From an archaeon (GTDB lineage Archaea; Nanobdellota; Nanobdellia; SCGC-AAA011-G17; GW2011-AR18), in NCBI GenBank assembly GCA_023245565.1, contig JAHFKB010000035.1, positions 1-10,188 on the forward strand: DNA of 10,188 bases, in the 5' to 3' direction. Shown here in pieces: positions 1 to 5,437 of this stretch; positions within the stretch are counted from its first letter, which is position 1; each line of letters starts with the position of its first letter. A model generated the notes under the pieces. It made no database searches, was not told the DNA's origin, and saw only the letters and a list, made by a program, of their open reading frames with translations. Made by a program: the position numbers and the translations under genes.

Positions 1-1
1 T

Positions 2-838
2 ATTAGAGTAGATTTAAGTGGAAATGGTGCAATTAGCGACTATGGGGATTCTGTTTTAATTCCTAATGGAACTAGATATTTTGCTAGATTTGATAATGGA
101 GACTACAATGCAAGAATGTATGCAAATATAACTGTTGGTAACCCAAATACTGTTTACTTTATAGTTGGTGGTTTAAATGGAGCTAGTAACTTAACATTTA
201 AGTTTGTTCCTACATCTAACACTACAAGTGGTATAACTTGGTTAGGTACTGCTGATGGTGATGCTGCTACTGGTGATTTCTTGTATGGAAGTACAGATAT
301 TACTGGATACAGTGATAGTGTAAGAAGATTAGATGGTGCTGTAGTAAAAAGTCCAGAAGGAAACATCGACAATGATAAGGTTACAGTAGCTGTACCAAAT
401 GATGATGAGTATAAATTCTGGATTAAAGTAGCAAAACCTAAATCTGCTGGTAGTGTAACACCTAGTGGTAGTGCTCCAAAAGGACCTTCATTAGCTATGA
501 AGGATTCAGAAGTTGGAGATGTTGCTTCGTTAGGTAAAAACGTTATTACTGTAGGTGGTCCTGCTGTAAATAAAGTAACTGCTAGTTTGTTAGGATTAAC
601 TTTCCCAACATACGGAAGTGGAGTAGCTGGTTTATCAGAAGGAAAAGCAATGTTAGAAATGAAAGATGTTGCTGGTGGTAAAAAGGCATTACTTGTATAC
701 GGATGGGAAGCAGATGATACTAGAAGAGCAGCTTTAGTTGTAAAGAACCATGACTCATTTAGCACACAGCTAAAAGATAAAAACAGTGTTATGGTTAGTG
801 GTACAACATTAACTGTATCTGGTATAACAGTAGCTTAA
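2..838 (+). CDS. S-layer protein, C-terminal part (5' end outside window)
   Basis: The frame is open from the left edge to TAA at 836-838, giving 278 residues; the first internal ATG at 116 is not a real start because the frame continues upstream of it. The first ~140 residues are Gly/Thr/Ser/Asn-rich beta-strand-like sequence. A Ser/Pro/Gly linker follows, then a C-terminal domain with NVITVGGPAVN and, near the end, GWEADDTRRAALVV. The combination of VGGP..N and D-T-R-x-A is characteristic of archaeal S-layer proteins of the MJ0822 type, which form the surface lattice outside the membrane. There is no C-terminal TM anchor. Codons use noticeably more AAC, TAC and TTC than the neighbours, as expected of a very highly expressed gene. 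The signal peptide would lie upstream of the window. Family assignment is by motif recall. Confidence 0.85.
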   Translation: MRVDLSGNGAISDYGDSVLIPNGTRYFARFDNGDYNARMYANITVGNPNTVYFIVGGLNGASNLTFKFVPTSNTTSGITWLGTADGDAATGDFLYGSTDITGYSDSVRRLDGAVVKSPEGNIDNDKVTVAVPNDDEYKFWIKVAKPKSAGSVTPSGSAPKGPSLAMKDSEVGDVASLGKNVITVGGPAVNKVTASLLGLTFPTYGSGVAGLSEGKAMLEMKDVAGGKKALLVYGWEADDTRRAALVVKNHDSFSTQLKDKNSVMVSGTTLTVSGITVA

Positions 839-880
839 GGGTTTTTCCCTTTTTTCTTTTTATTTTCTTTTAATTTACAA
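837..880 (+). terminator. Hairpin plus T-tract terminator of the S-layer gene
   Basis: Starting within the S-layer stop codon, AAGGG (837-841) and CCCTT (847-851) can pair as a 5-bp stem around a TTTTT loop. A pyrimidine tract of T-runs split by single C or A follows to about 873. T-runs alone can terminate archaeal RNA polymerase, and a highly expressed gene would need a strong terminator here. Confidence 0.6.
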
Positions 881-885
881 AAACA

Positions 886-893
886 TTTATATT
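886..893 (+). promoter_or_regulatory. TATA box for the paralogue pair at 917
   Basis: TTTATATT is centred about 27 bp before the ATG at 917 and is preceded by an A-rich BRE-like stretch (AAAAACA). No Shine-Dalgarno sequence lies between it and the ATG. The spacing implies transcription begins at or just before the start codon (leaderless mRNA). AT-rich background makes chance matches common, so the spacing is the main support. Confidence 0.45.
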
Positions 894-916
894 CTTATAT
901 TAATTATTTTTACAAT

Positions 917-1528
917 ATGAAAAAAAAGAAATTATCTAAAGATAGAGTTTTTGATATTCAATCTAGTAAAAATGAAAGTTTTTTCAAGAAAAATATTGGT
1001 TTGATAGTTGTTGGTGGAATAGTTTTTTTAATGGTTTTTTCTGTTTTTGCTGTAAGTATTGGTAGAAGTGATGATTTATCTTCACAAAAAGAATTTGATT
1101 ATAAAGGCCATAAAATTATTAACAAAAATGGGATATTTTATATAAAAGATCAATTAGATTATGGTTTTGAATATAGTCCTTTAGATTTAGAGAATATAAT
1201 GACTATAGATTTTAAATCAGAATTAAGTGGCAAAGTTTATTTAGCATTTGATCCAGATCAATTTTCACAAGATAGTTTAGAATTAGATAGAATAAAAAAG
1301 TTTTTATTTTCTAGAGGTCTAGTTGTTTCTTTATCATGCATAAAAGAAAAAGGTTGTGGAGATTTACCAGTAGTTAACTGTAATAACATTAATAAAGTAA
1401 TTTATTTTAAAAATAGTGATAAAACTGATATTACTAAGCAAGATAATTGTATTATTTTAGAAAGTAAAAAAAGTGAAGAGATATTAATAATAAATAAATT
1501 TATTTATGCTGCTTTAGGTGTTTTTTAG
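917..1528 (+). CDS. Membrane-anchored protein of unknown function (paralogue A)
   Basis: 203 residues. A Lys-rich N-terminus is followed by one hydrophobic segment at about 26-48, then a hydrophilic domain that is probably extracytoplasmic. Motifs shared with the next gene are SPLDLENI (87-94), CNN (155-157), NCIILE (177-182) and a terminal Y..LGVF. Cys155 and Cys178 are the cysteines kept in both proteins and could form a disulfide; Cys141 and Cys147 are extra here. The ATG at 917 is supported by the TATA box 27 bp upstream. The next gene begins one base after this stop, so the two are co-transcribed. I do not recognise the family and assign no function. Its place beside an S-layer gene suggests an envelope role, which is inference. 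Confidence 0.75.
   Translation: MKKKKLSKDRVFDIQSSKNESFFKKNIGLIVVGGIVFLMVFSVFAVSIGRSDDLSSQKEFDYKGHKIINKNGIFYIKDQLDYGFEYSPLDLENIMTIDFKSELSGKVYLAFDPDQFSQDSLELDRIKKFLFSRGLVVSLSCIKEKGCGDLPVVNCNNINKVIYFKNSDKTDITKQDNCIILESKKSEEILIINKFIYAALGVF
1514..1527 (+). repeat. Copy 1 of a 14-bp repeat at paralogue gene ends
   Basis: TTAGGTGTTTTTTA spans the last codons (LGVF) and the start of the stop codon of paralogue A. An identical 14-mer occurs at 2145-2158. In this copy it contains the AGGTG used by the next gene. Confidence 0.6.
1516..1520 (+). promoter_or_regulatory. Ribosome binding site AGGTG deciding the start at 1530
   Basis: AGGTG lies in the Leu-Gly-Val codons at the end of the preceding gene, 9 nt before ATG 1530. 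It favours ATG 1530 over the in-frame GTG at 1518, which overlaps this motif and has no binding site of its own. Confidence 0.55.
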
Positions 1529-1529
1529 A

Positions 1530-2159
1530 ATGACAAAGAAAAATTCAAGTTTGATAATTATTGTAATTATTGTAGTATTAATACTTTTAGGATTAGGATT
1601 TTATTGGTTTAAATTTTATTTAAATAATGGATATTATAATTATAAAGGTTTGAATGGAGAATTTAAAATTACAAAATCTAAAGTTGGAGAAGTAAATTTT
1701 TATCATACAAGTGTTTTTGTTAATGAACAAGAATATATTTATTCTTTTAGAAATCATCCACAAGATTTGGAAAATATTCCTCTAGAATCGGGTTTAATTT
1801 CTAAACTTAATAGACCTAAAGGTGTAAAAGGAATTTATGTTACACAAGATGTTGATCTTGCTAATAAAACAAATAGTGATTCTGTTTTAGGTATTAATGC
1901 ATTTGAACAAGTTTTAACTGGAGATTCAAGCTTATATAATTTAAGAGTTGGCAATACTTATACAACTAATTTTAGCAAGGAATATCTTCCTATAACTTGT
2001 AATAATGTAAGTGTTAATTTTGCTGTGATTTATGTTAAAGTTGGAGAAGAGAGTAAAATTTATTCACAAGGTAATTGTATTGTGATTGAAGGTAGAGGAG
2101 CTAATGGTATTGTTAGGGCTGGAGAGAAGTTTGCTTATTCTTTATTAGGTGTTTTTTAA
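1530..2159 (+). CDS. Membrane-anchored protein of unknown function (paralogue B)
   Basis: 209 residues from ATG 1530; an upstream in-frame GTG at 1518 would add four residues but lacks a binding site. A strongly hydrophobic segment covers about 8-27, and the remainder is a soluble, probably external domain. It shares with the preceding protein HPQDLENI (76-83), CNN (157-159), NCIVIE (182-187) and the terminal LGVF. The two conserved cysteines (157, 183) are 26 apart here and 23 apart in paralogue A, and both proteins end immediately after LGVF. This points to tandem duplication followed by strong divergence. The TM segment plus a cysteine pair fits an anchored exported protein. Function unknown. 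Confidence 0.75.
   Translation: MTKKNSSLIIIVIIVVLILLGLGFYWFKFYLNNGYYNYKGLNGEFKITKSKVGEVNFYHTSVFVNEQEYIYSFRNHPQDLENIPLESGLISKLNRPKGVKGIYVTQDVDLANKTNSDSVLGINAFEQVLTGDSSLYNLRVGNTYTTNFSKEYLPITCNNVSVNFAVIYVKVGEESKIYSQGNCIVIEGRGANGIVRAGEKFAYSLLGVF
2145..2158 (+). repeat. Copy 2 of the 14-bp repeat at paralogue gene ends
   Basis: Identical to 1514-1527 and in the same place, the LGVF codons of paralogue B. No start codon follows at a useful distance, so the AGGTG inside looks vestigial. It may mark the boundary of the duplication that made the pair. Confidence 0.6.
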
Positions 2160-2170
2160 GTAGATTTTGT

Positions 2171-2178
2171 TTTATTTA
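2171..2178 (+). promoter_or_regulatory. Possible TATA box for the homing endonuclease gene
   Basis: TTTATTTA is centred about 25 bp before ATG 2199, the same spacing as at the other first genes here. No Shine-Dalgarno sequence precedes the ATG. The motif is weak, and AT-rich background could produce it. Confidence 0.35.
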
Positions 2179-2198
2179 AGTTAGGTTAATAAACTTTT

Positions 2199-2945
2199 AT
2201 GTTTTTTATTATGAAGATGAATTTGTCTAAGAGAAACAAACAAAACGCTTTAGCTCGTTGGCAAAAAATCAGAAAAAAGGAGATAGATTTTATTAATTCT
2301 AATTTTGATAAGAAACACTTCAAAGCTAGAATTTTGGGTTGCATTGCAGGTGATGGTTCTATTTCTTTTAAGAATGGTAGAAGTGATATTCGTTTTTATC
2401 CTGATCATATTTCTTTATTAAAGGTCTTTTCTTCAGCTATGAAAGAATATTATAATAAAGACCCAAATGTTAAAAACTTATCAAAACACTATCTGGCTAG
2501 AATTTTTTCTAAAACTATATGTGATGATTTACTTTCTGAATGTTCTTTAGGTACATACAATTGGACCTTTCCTTTTAATATTTGTAAGGATTTTGAATGT
2601 AAAAAAGAATGGTTAAAAGCTTTTTTTGATTGTGAGTCCTATGTTGGTAAGAATAGGATATCTTTAGGTTCTGTAAACTCAATAGGCTTAAATCAAGTAA
2701 AAGAACAATTATTATACTTTGGAATTAACTCTAAGATATATGAATATCAACCAAAAAATAAGAAATGGAGTAAGACTTTTATATTGGTTATAAGTGGAAG
2801 ACAAAGCTTATGTAATTATTCTTTACATATTGGTTTTAATCATCAGGTTAAAAGCGAAAAGTTAAAAACTCTAATTTTTACTAAAGATTTAAGCCGCGAT
2901 CGCATAACTCGGCAGTGCGCCGATTCTATGAATTTAGAAGCGTAA
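2199..2945 (+). CDS. LAGLIDADG homing endonuclease, frame overlapping a tRNA gene
   Basis: 248 residues, a single-chain enzyme with two LAGLIDADG-type motifs: ILGCIAGDG at 45-53 (putative catalytic Asp52) and WLKAFFDCES at 138-147 (putative catalytic Glu146). These acidic residues coordinate the divalent metals used for double-strand cleavage at a long recognition site. Basic, aromatic beta segments follow each motif, as in the DNA-binding saddle. The last stretch resembling the family is LHIGFNHQVKSEKLKTLI, near 210-226. Residues 232-248 are encoded by the 5' exon and first intron of tRNA-Ser (2893-2945), and the TAA stop coincides with that intron's last three bases. ATG 2199 is supported only by a TATA-like motif 25 bp upstream; ATG 2211 and 2217 are alternatives. 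The target site is unknown. Unlike most archaeal relatives, the gene sits before the host-type gene rather than inside an intron. Confidence 0.85.
   Translation: MFFIMKMNLSKRNKQNALARWQKIRKKEIDFINSNFDKKHFKARILGCIAGDGSISFKNGRSDIRFYPDHISLLKVFSSAMKEYYNKDPNVKNLSKHYLARIFSKTICDDLLSECSLGTYNWTFPFNICKDFECKKEWLKAFFDCESYVGKNRISLGSVNSIGLNQVKEQLLYFGINSKIYEYQPKNKKWSKTFILVISGRQSLCNYSLHIGFNHQVKSEKLKTLIFTKDLSRDRITRQCADSMNLEA
2923..2945 (+). other. tRNA intron 1, 23 nt, between positions 29 and 30
   Basis: A bulge-helix-bulge fits the junctions. The central 4-bp helix is 2917-2920 (GCGC) with 2940-2943 (GCGT): three Watson-Crick pairs and one G-U. The 3-nt bulges are C-G^A (2921-2923) and A-A^G (2944-2946), each cut after its second base. 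The inner hairpin is TTCTA (2924-2928) with TAGAA (2935-2939), 5 bp around a 6-nt loop. The outer helix is essentially absent (T2916 faces T2947), so this is a relaxed, non-canonical motif. Position 29/30 is a known minor intron site in archaea. The central helix uses D-stem and anticodon-stem bases, so those arms can form fully only after excision. Confidence 0.8.
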
Positions 2946-2953
2946 GTCTTGAA

Positions 2954-2967
2954 TTGAGTTATGAGTA
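2954..2967 (+). other. tRNA intron 2, 14 nt, at canonical position 37/38
   Basis: The outer helix is the anticodon stem. The central 4-bp helix is CTTG (2948-2951) with TGAG (2962-2965): two Watson-Crick and two G-U pairs. The bulges are A-A^T (2952-2954) and T-A^A (2966-2968), both cut after the second base. The remaining intron can form only a tiny hairpin (T2955-A2961, G2956-T2960). The boundary is ambiguous by one base because A2953 and A2967 are interchangeable. This is the standard archaeal intron site, though 14 nt is close to the minimum length. Confidence 0.8.
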
Positions 2968-3031
2968 AACCGGTGTCCGTAAGGACTTGCAGGTTCAAAT
3001 CCTGCTCGCGGCGTTTATATTTAAAATTATA

Positions 3032-3037
3032 TTTTTT
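3032..3037 (+). terminator. T6 tract after the tRNA
   Basis: Six T residues lie 19 bases past the tRNA 3' end in an AT-only stretch. Archaeal polymerase can stop at such runs, and a tRNA gene with its own transcript would need one here. No hairpin is evident. Confidence 0.35.
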
Positions 3038-3047
3038 CAATACTAAA

Positions 3048-3056
3048 TTTTATAAA
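3048..3056 (+). promoter_or_regulatory. TATA box for the GNAT gene
   Basis: TTTTATAAA is centred 26 bp before ATG 3078. The spacing matches a leaderless start at 3078 rather than at the downstream ATG 3164, supporting the view that the gene originally began at 3078. Confidence 0.45.
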
Positions 3057-3077
3057 CCAAATCTTAATCGTGGTTTA

Positions 3078-3163
3078 ATGGATGATAATTTTTTAAATGG
3101 AGATAAATTTATCTTAATCATTTTAAAGACAATATAGGTTTTATAGATTTATATGTTAAATGG
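3078..3163 (+). pseudogene. Out-of-frame N-terminus of the GNAT gene
   Basis: From ATG 3078 one frame reads MDDNFLNGDKFIL and then runs to TAG at 3135. The frame used by the downstream acetyltransferase, closed by TAA at 3104, reads NHFKDNIGFIDLYVKWMNDHE across 3116-3178. Together they make the usual RimL-type start (GDK..L..L...D.DLYVKWMND). Rejoining at 3116, as if one A were missing from the AA at 3116-3117, gives a 187-residue protein of normal family length. This may be a true inactivating deletion, an assembly or sequencing indel, or less likely a -1 recoding site. Confidence 0.6.
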
Positions 3164-3640
3164 ATGAATGACCATGAGGCATTATGTAATACAGGATCTG
3201 GCATTTCTGTTTATAATAGAGAAATAGTTTTAGAAATGTTTCAAGATTGGTTAAAAGATAATGATTCAAAGAAGTTTTTTATATATCATAAAGAACTTGG
3301 TGTTCCTATCGGAGATTTAGAATTAAATCTTGGATCTAATTTAATTAAAGATCATGGAAAAGAAGCTGAACTTGGAATTCTTATTGGTGAACCTAAATTT
3401 AGAAGTAATGGATATGGAAGAGAAGCTACAACTTTAGCATTAAGATATGGTTTTAATCAATTGAATTTAGAAAATATTTATTTGCAGGTATATTATTTTA
3501 ATAAACCTGCTTATTCTCTTTATTGTTCTTTAGGATTTGAAGAGATAAAAAAAGAGAAAGTAATTAATCTTTATACTAAAGAAGAATGCATAGAAATTAC
3601 AATGAAATTAAAGAGAGAAATATTTAGTCATAAACTTTAA
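3164..3640 (+). CDS. GNAT-family N-acetyltransferase (RimJ/RimL-like), N-terminally shortened
   Basis: The unbroken frame from ATG 3164 encodes 158 residues. The acetyl-CoA pyrophosphate-binding motif A is FRSNGYGREA (79-88), matching the R-x-x-G-x-G/A signature. Motif B is YYFNKPAYSLYCSLGFEE (110-127), with the Asn and Tyr typical of RimJ/RimL and related small-molecule acetyltransferases. The substrate could be a protein N-terminal amine or a small amine and cannot be told from sequence. The frame is open upstream to 3107 and encodes the family's first helix, but no start codon is available there because of the frameshift noted at 3078-3163. As written, the protein would lack beta-1 and most of alpha-1 and might be unstable. 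It stands alone between the tRNA and the VWA operon. Confidence 0.75.
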   Translation: MNDHEALCNTGSGISVYNREIVLEMFQDWLKDNDSKKFFIYHKELGVPIGDLELNLGSNLIKDHGKEAELGILIGEPKFRSNGYGREATTLALRYGFNQLNLENIYLQVYYFNKPAYSLYCSLGFEEIKKEKVINLYTKEECIEITMKLKREIFSHKL

Positions 3641-3643
3641 ATA
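3636..3643 (+). promoter_or_regulatory. Possible TATA box for the MoxR/VWA operon
   Basis: TTTAAATA overlaps the stop codon of the GNAT gene and is centred about 25 bp before ATG 3665. No Shine-Dalgarno sequence precedes that ATG, so a leaderless operon start fits. Confidence 0.4.
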
Positions 3644-3664
3644 ACTAGAAAGAATTGATATTTT

Positions 3665-5437
3665 ATGCTTTTTGATTTTGGAAATAACTTGGGGTGGTAT
3701 TCTTTTCTTGTGTTAATTCCTTTTATAATATTTTATTTAATAAAACCTAAACCTACAAAATTAAAAGTTCCGTCTTTGATATTTTTTATGAAAAATACTA
3801 GCTCTAGTAAAATAAAATCTTTATTTAGATATTTTCAAAGAGACTTATTATTTTTAATTCAACTTTTAATATTTTTATTATTAGCTTTTAGTATAACTCA
3901 GCCCATTTTATTCTTGAATAGAGATGTTGTTTCTGGAAATGTTATTTTTGTATTAGATATTAGTGCTAGTTCTAAAGTTTTAGAAGCAGGAAATGAAACT
4001 AGATTAGAAATTGGTAAAGATAAACTTAAAGACTTAATTAGTTCTAAAAATTCTTTAATCTTAGCAAAGTCTTCTCCAATTTTAGCTCTTGAAGATGTTA
4101 GAGCTGGTACTCTTAATAGTTATATTAATAGATTAGAATCAACTGATGATACAACAGATTTATCTTCTGCTATGGCTTTAGCTGCAGAAATATTAAATAA
4201 TAAAAAAGGAAGAGTTGTTGTAATTAGTGATTTTGCATATAGTAAAGGTGTTAATCCTGTTGTTGCTAAAAATTTATTAGAAAGTAAAGGAATTCCTGTA
4301 GATTTTATTAATACTAGAGGTGAAAATTTAAAAAATAATGTTGGATTTGTTGACATGATATTGAGAGGAGATGAAGTTAACTTATATTTAAAAAATTATA
4401 ATAGTTTTGATAAAAAAGTTGATGTTAAATTTGGAGGAGATACTACCAGTTTTAATTTAAAATCTGGAAGTGTTGAGCCTATAGTTTTTAAATTAGTTGA
4501 CAATTTAACTAAGGCAGAGATTTTAGATAAAGATGATTTTATGGTTGATAATGATTTACTTATTTATAGGCCATATAATGATAAAATAAAAGTTTTGTTA
4601 ATAAGTAATAATCCTTCTAAATATTTGAAAGCAGTTTTAAATTCTATAGATGGTGTTGTACTTACAGTAGCTGAACCACCAATAATTCCTAATGAAGATT
4701 TTGATGTATATATTTTTGATGGTGTTGATGTAAATAAATTAGTTGTTGATAATTATGGAAGTGTTATGAGAAAAGTTAGAGATGAAGGCAAGAATGCTAT
4801 TATAATTGGTCAAAATAATATTAATAAGATTGATTTTGAAGGATTAATTCCTATTAAATTTAAAGAACTTATTAATTCTGGGACATTAAGTGTTGATTAT
4901 AATAATAAGTATAATAAAGATATAGATTTTGGAAATGTGAAAAGAATTTTTAGTTTTGATGGTGAAGGTGTAAATATTGTTTCTTATAATGGTACTGGTG
5001 TTATTACTTTATTTAATTTAGGTAAAGGTAAAGTTGTTTATTATGGAATATTAGATACTGAAAGTGATTTTAAAATAACTCTTGGGTACCCAATATTTTG
5101 GAATGGTTTAATTTATTCTTTAGTTGGAAGAGGAGATTTAAATGAAGTTAATCTGAAAACTGGAAGCTTAATTGAATTAGGTAATGAAAGTAAAGTTTTA
5201 GATAGAAAAGGAATTTATAAGATAAGTGACAAAACTGTTGTAGTTAATTTATTAAATCAAATTGAATCAGATGTTAATGTTAACTTTACTAGCAAAGATG
5301 TAAAATTTGTTAATGATGGTAAATTGGAAAAATCTAAAAGTAAAGTTGATCATGATTTAGAAATTTATTTAGCTGCTTTAGTATTAATGCTTTTATTATT
5401 TGAATTTTTTTACATAAAATTTAGAGGTGAGATTTAG
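3665..5437 (+). CDS. BatA-like membrane protein with VWA domain
   Basis: 590 residues. The N-terminus resembles the aerotolerance BatA region: TM helix at about 12-26, basic loop, second TM helix at about 60-82. A VWA domain follows with an intact MIDAS metal site: D-I-S-A-S at 98-102, a Thr near 163-164 (DDTTDLSSAM) and Asp189 in VVISDF. The middle (about 220-540) is beta-rich with a Rossmann-like segment (KVLLISNN...VYIFDGVD), as in related proteins carrying a glutamine-amidotransferase-like fold. A final TM helix covers about 567-583. The large domains probably face outside. It is the first gene of the operon, and the next gene starts on the last base of its TAG stop. In bacteria such proteins accompany MoxR ATPases. 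No substrate can be assigned here. Confidence 0.8.
   Translation: MLFDFGNNLGWYSFLVLIPFIIFYLIKPKPTKLKVPSLIFFMKNTSSSKIKSLFRYFQRDLLFLIQLLIFLLLAFSITQPILFLNRDVVSGNVIFVLDISASSKVLEAGNETRLEIGKDKLKDLISSKNSLILAKSSPILALEDVRAGTLNSYINRLESTDDTTDLSSAMALAAEILNNKKGRVVVISDFAYSKGVNPVVAKNLLESKGIPVDFINTRGENLKNNVGFVDMILRGDEVNLYLKNYNSFDKKVDVKFGGDTTSFNLKSGSVEPIVFKLVDNLTKAEILDKDDFMVDNDLLIYRPYNDKIKVLLISNNPSKYLKAVLNSIDGVVLTVAEPPIIPNEDFDVYIFDGVDVNKLVVDNYGSVMRKVRDEGKNAIIIGQNNINKIDFEGLIPIKFKELINSGTLSVDYNNKYNKDIDFGNVKRIFSFDGEGVNIVSYNGTGVITLFNLGKGKVVYYGILDTESDFKITLGYPIFWNGLIYSLVGRGDLNEVNLKTGSLIELGNESKVLDRKGIYKISDKTVVVNLLNQIESDVNVNFTSKDVKFVNDGKLEKSKSKVDHDLEIYLAALVLMLLLFEFFYIKFRGEI
5425..5430 (+). promoter_or_regulatory. Ribosome binding site deciding the GTG start at 5437
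   Basis: AGGTGA lies 6 nt before the GTG at 5437, within the extended match AGAGGTGAG, the strongest anti-SD complement in the window. It supports GTG as the start despite the better-known ATG, and implies re-initiation at the TAGTG stop-start overlap. Confidence 0.65.

Larger units (their letters stand above)
2893..3013 (+). tRNA. tRNA-Ser(UGA) interrupted by two introns
   Basis: The acceptor strands GCCGCGA (2893-2899) and TCGCGGC (3006-3012) pair perfectly, with discriminator G at 3013 and no encoded CCA. The D-arm is GCAT/GTGC with GG at 2911-2912. The long variable arm is GTCC-GTAA-GGAC (2975-2986). The T-arm is GCAGG-TTCAAAT-CCTGC (2989-3005). A long variable arm with G73 indicates serine. 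Read as one piece, the anticodon arm is broken. Removing 2923-2945 and 2954-2967 joins CCG (2920-2922), GTCTTGAA (2946-2953) and AACCGG (2968-2973), giving a perfect 5-bp stem CCGGT/ACCGG with loop CTTGAAA, that is U33, anticodon UGA and A37. The mature RNA is 84 nt and should read UCA and probably UCG codons. Its promoter must lie inside the endonuclease gene; GTTAAAAA at 2861-2868 is a weak candidate. Confidence 0.9.

Noticed and set aside
154..765. Long reverse-strand open frame opposite the S-layer gene
   Set aside because: It is a shadow of the biased codon use of the forward gene; the composition is not protein-like for this genome. The same applies to reverse frames at 4120-4356 and 9537-9881.
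1518..1529. GTG 1518 as the start of paralogue B
   Set aside because: The GTG lies inside the AGGTG that serves ATG 1530, and no binding site precedes it.
2919..2930. A tRNA with anticodon CUA or UAU read straight from the sequence (possible amber suppressor)
   Set aside because: This reading leaves the anticodon stem mismatched and about 37 extra bases unexplained; the two-intron model explains every base and gives a perfect stem.
2921..2972. tRNA-Leu(GAG) with a single 35-nt intron
   Set aside because: It needs an A-C mismatch in the stem and U37, and G73 argues for serine rather than leucine; no good bulge-helix-bulge forms at the required junctions.
2893..3013. tRNA pseudogene or trans-spliced half
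   Set aside because: Acceptor, D, variable and T arms are all intact and in order, and cis splicing yields a complete tRNA.
2843..3040. Reverse-strand 65-codon frame over the tRNA
   Set aside because: It is antisense to the tRNA and endonuclease, with no promoter, no binding site and no recognisable domain.
3078..3090. C/D-box guide RNA suggested by GATGATA
   Set aside because: The C box is imperfect, no D box (CTGA) lies at a suitable distance, and the bases belong to the GNAT N-terminus.
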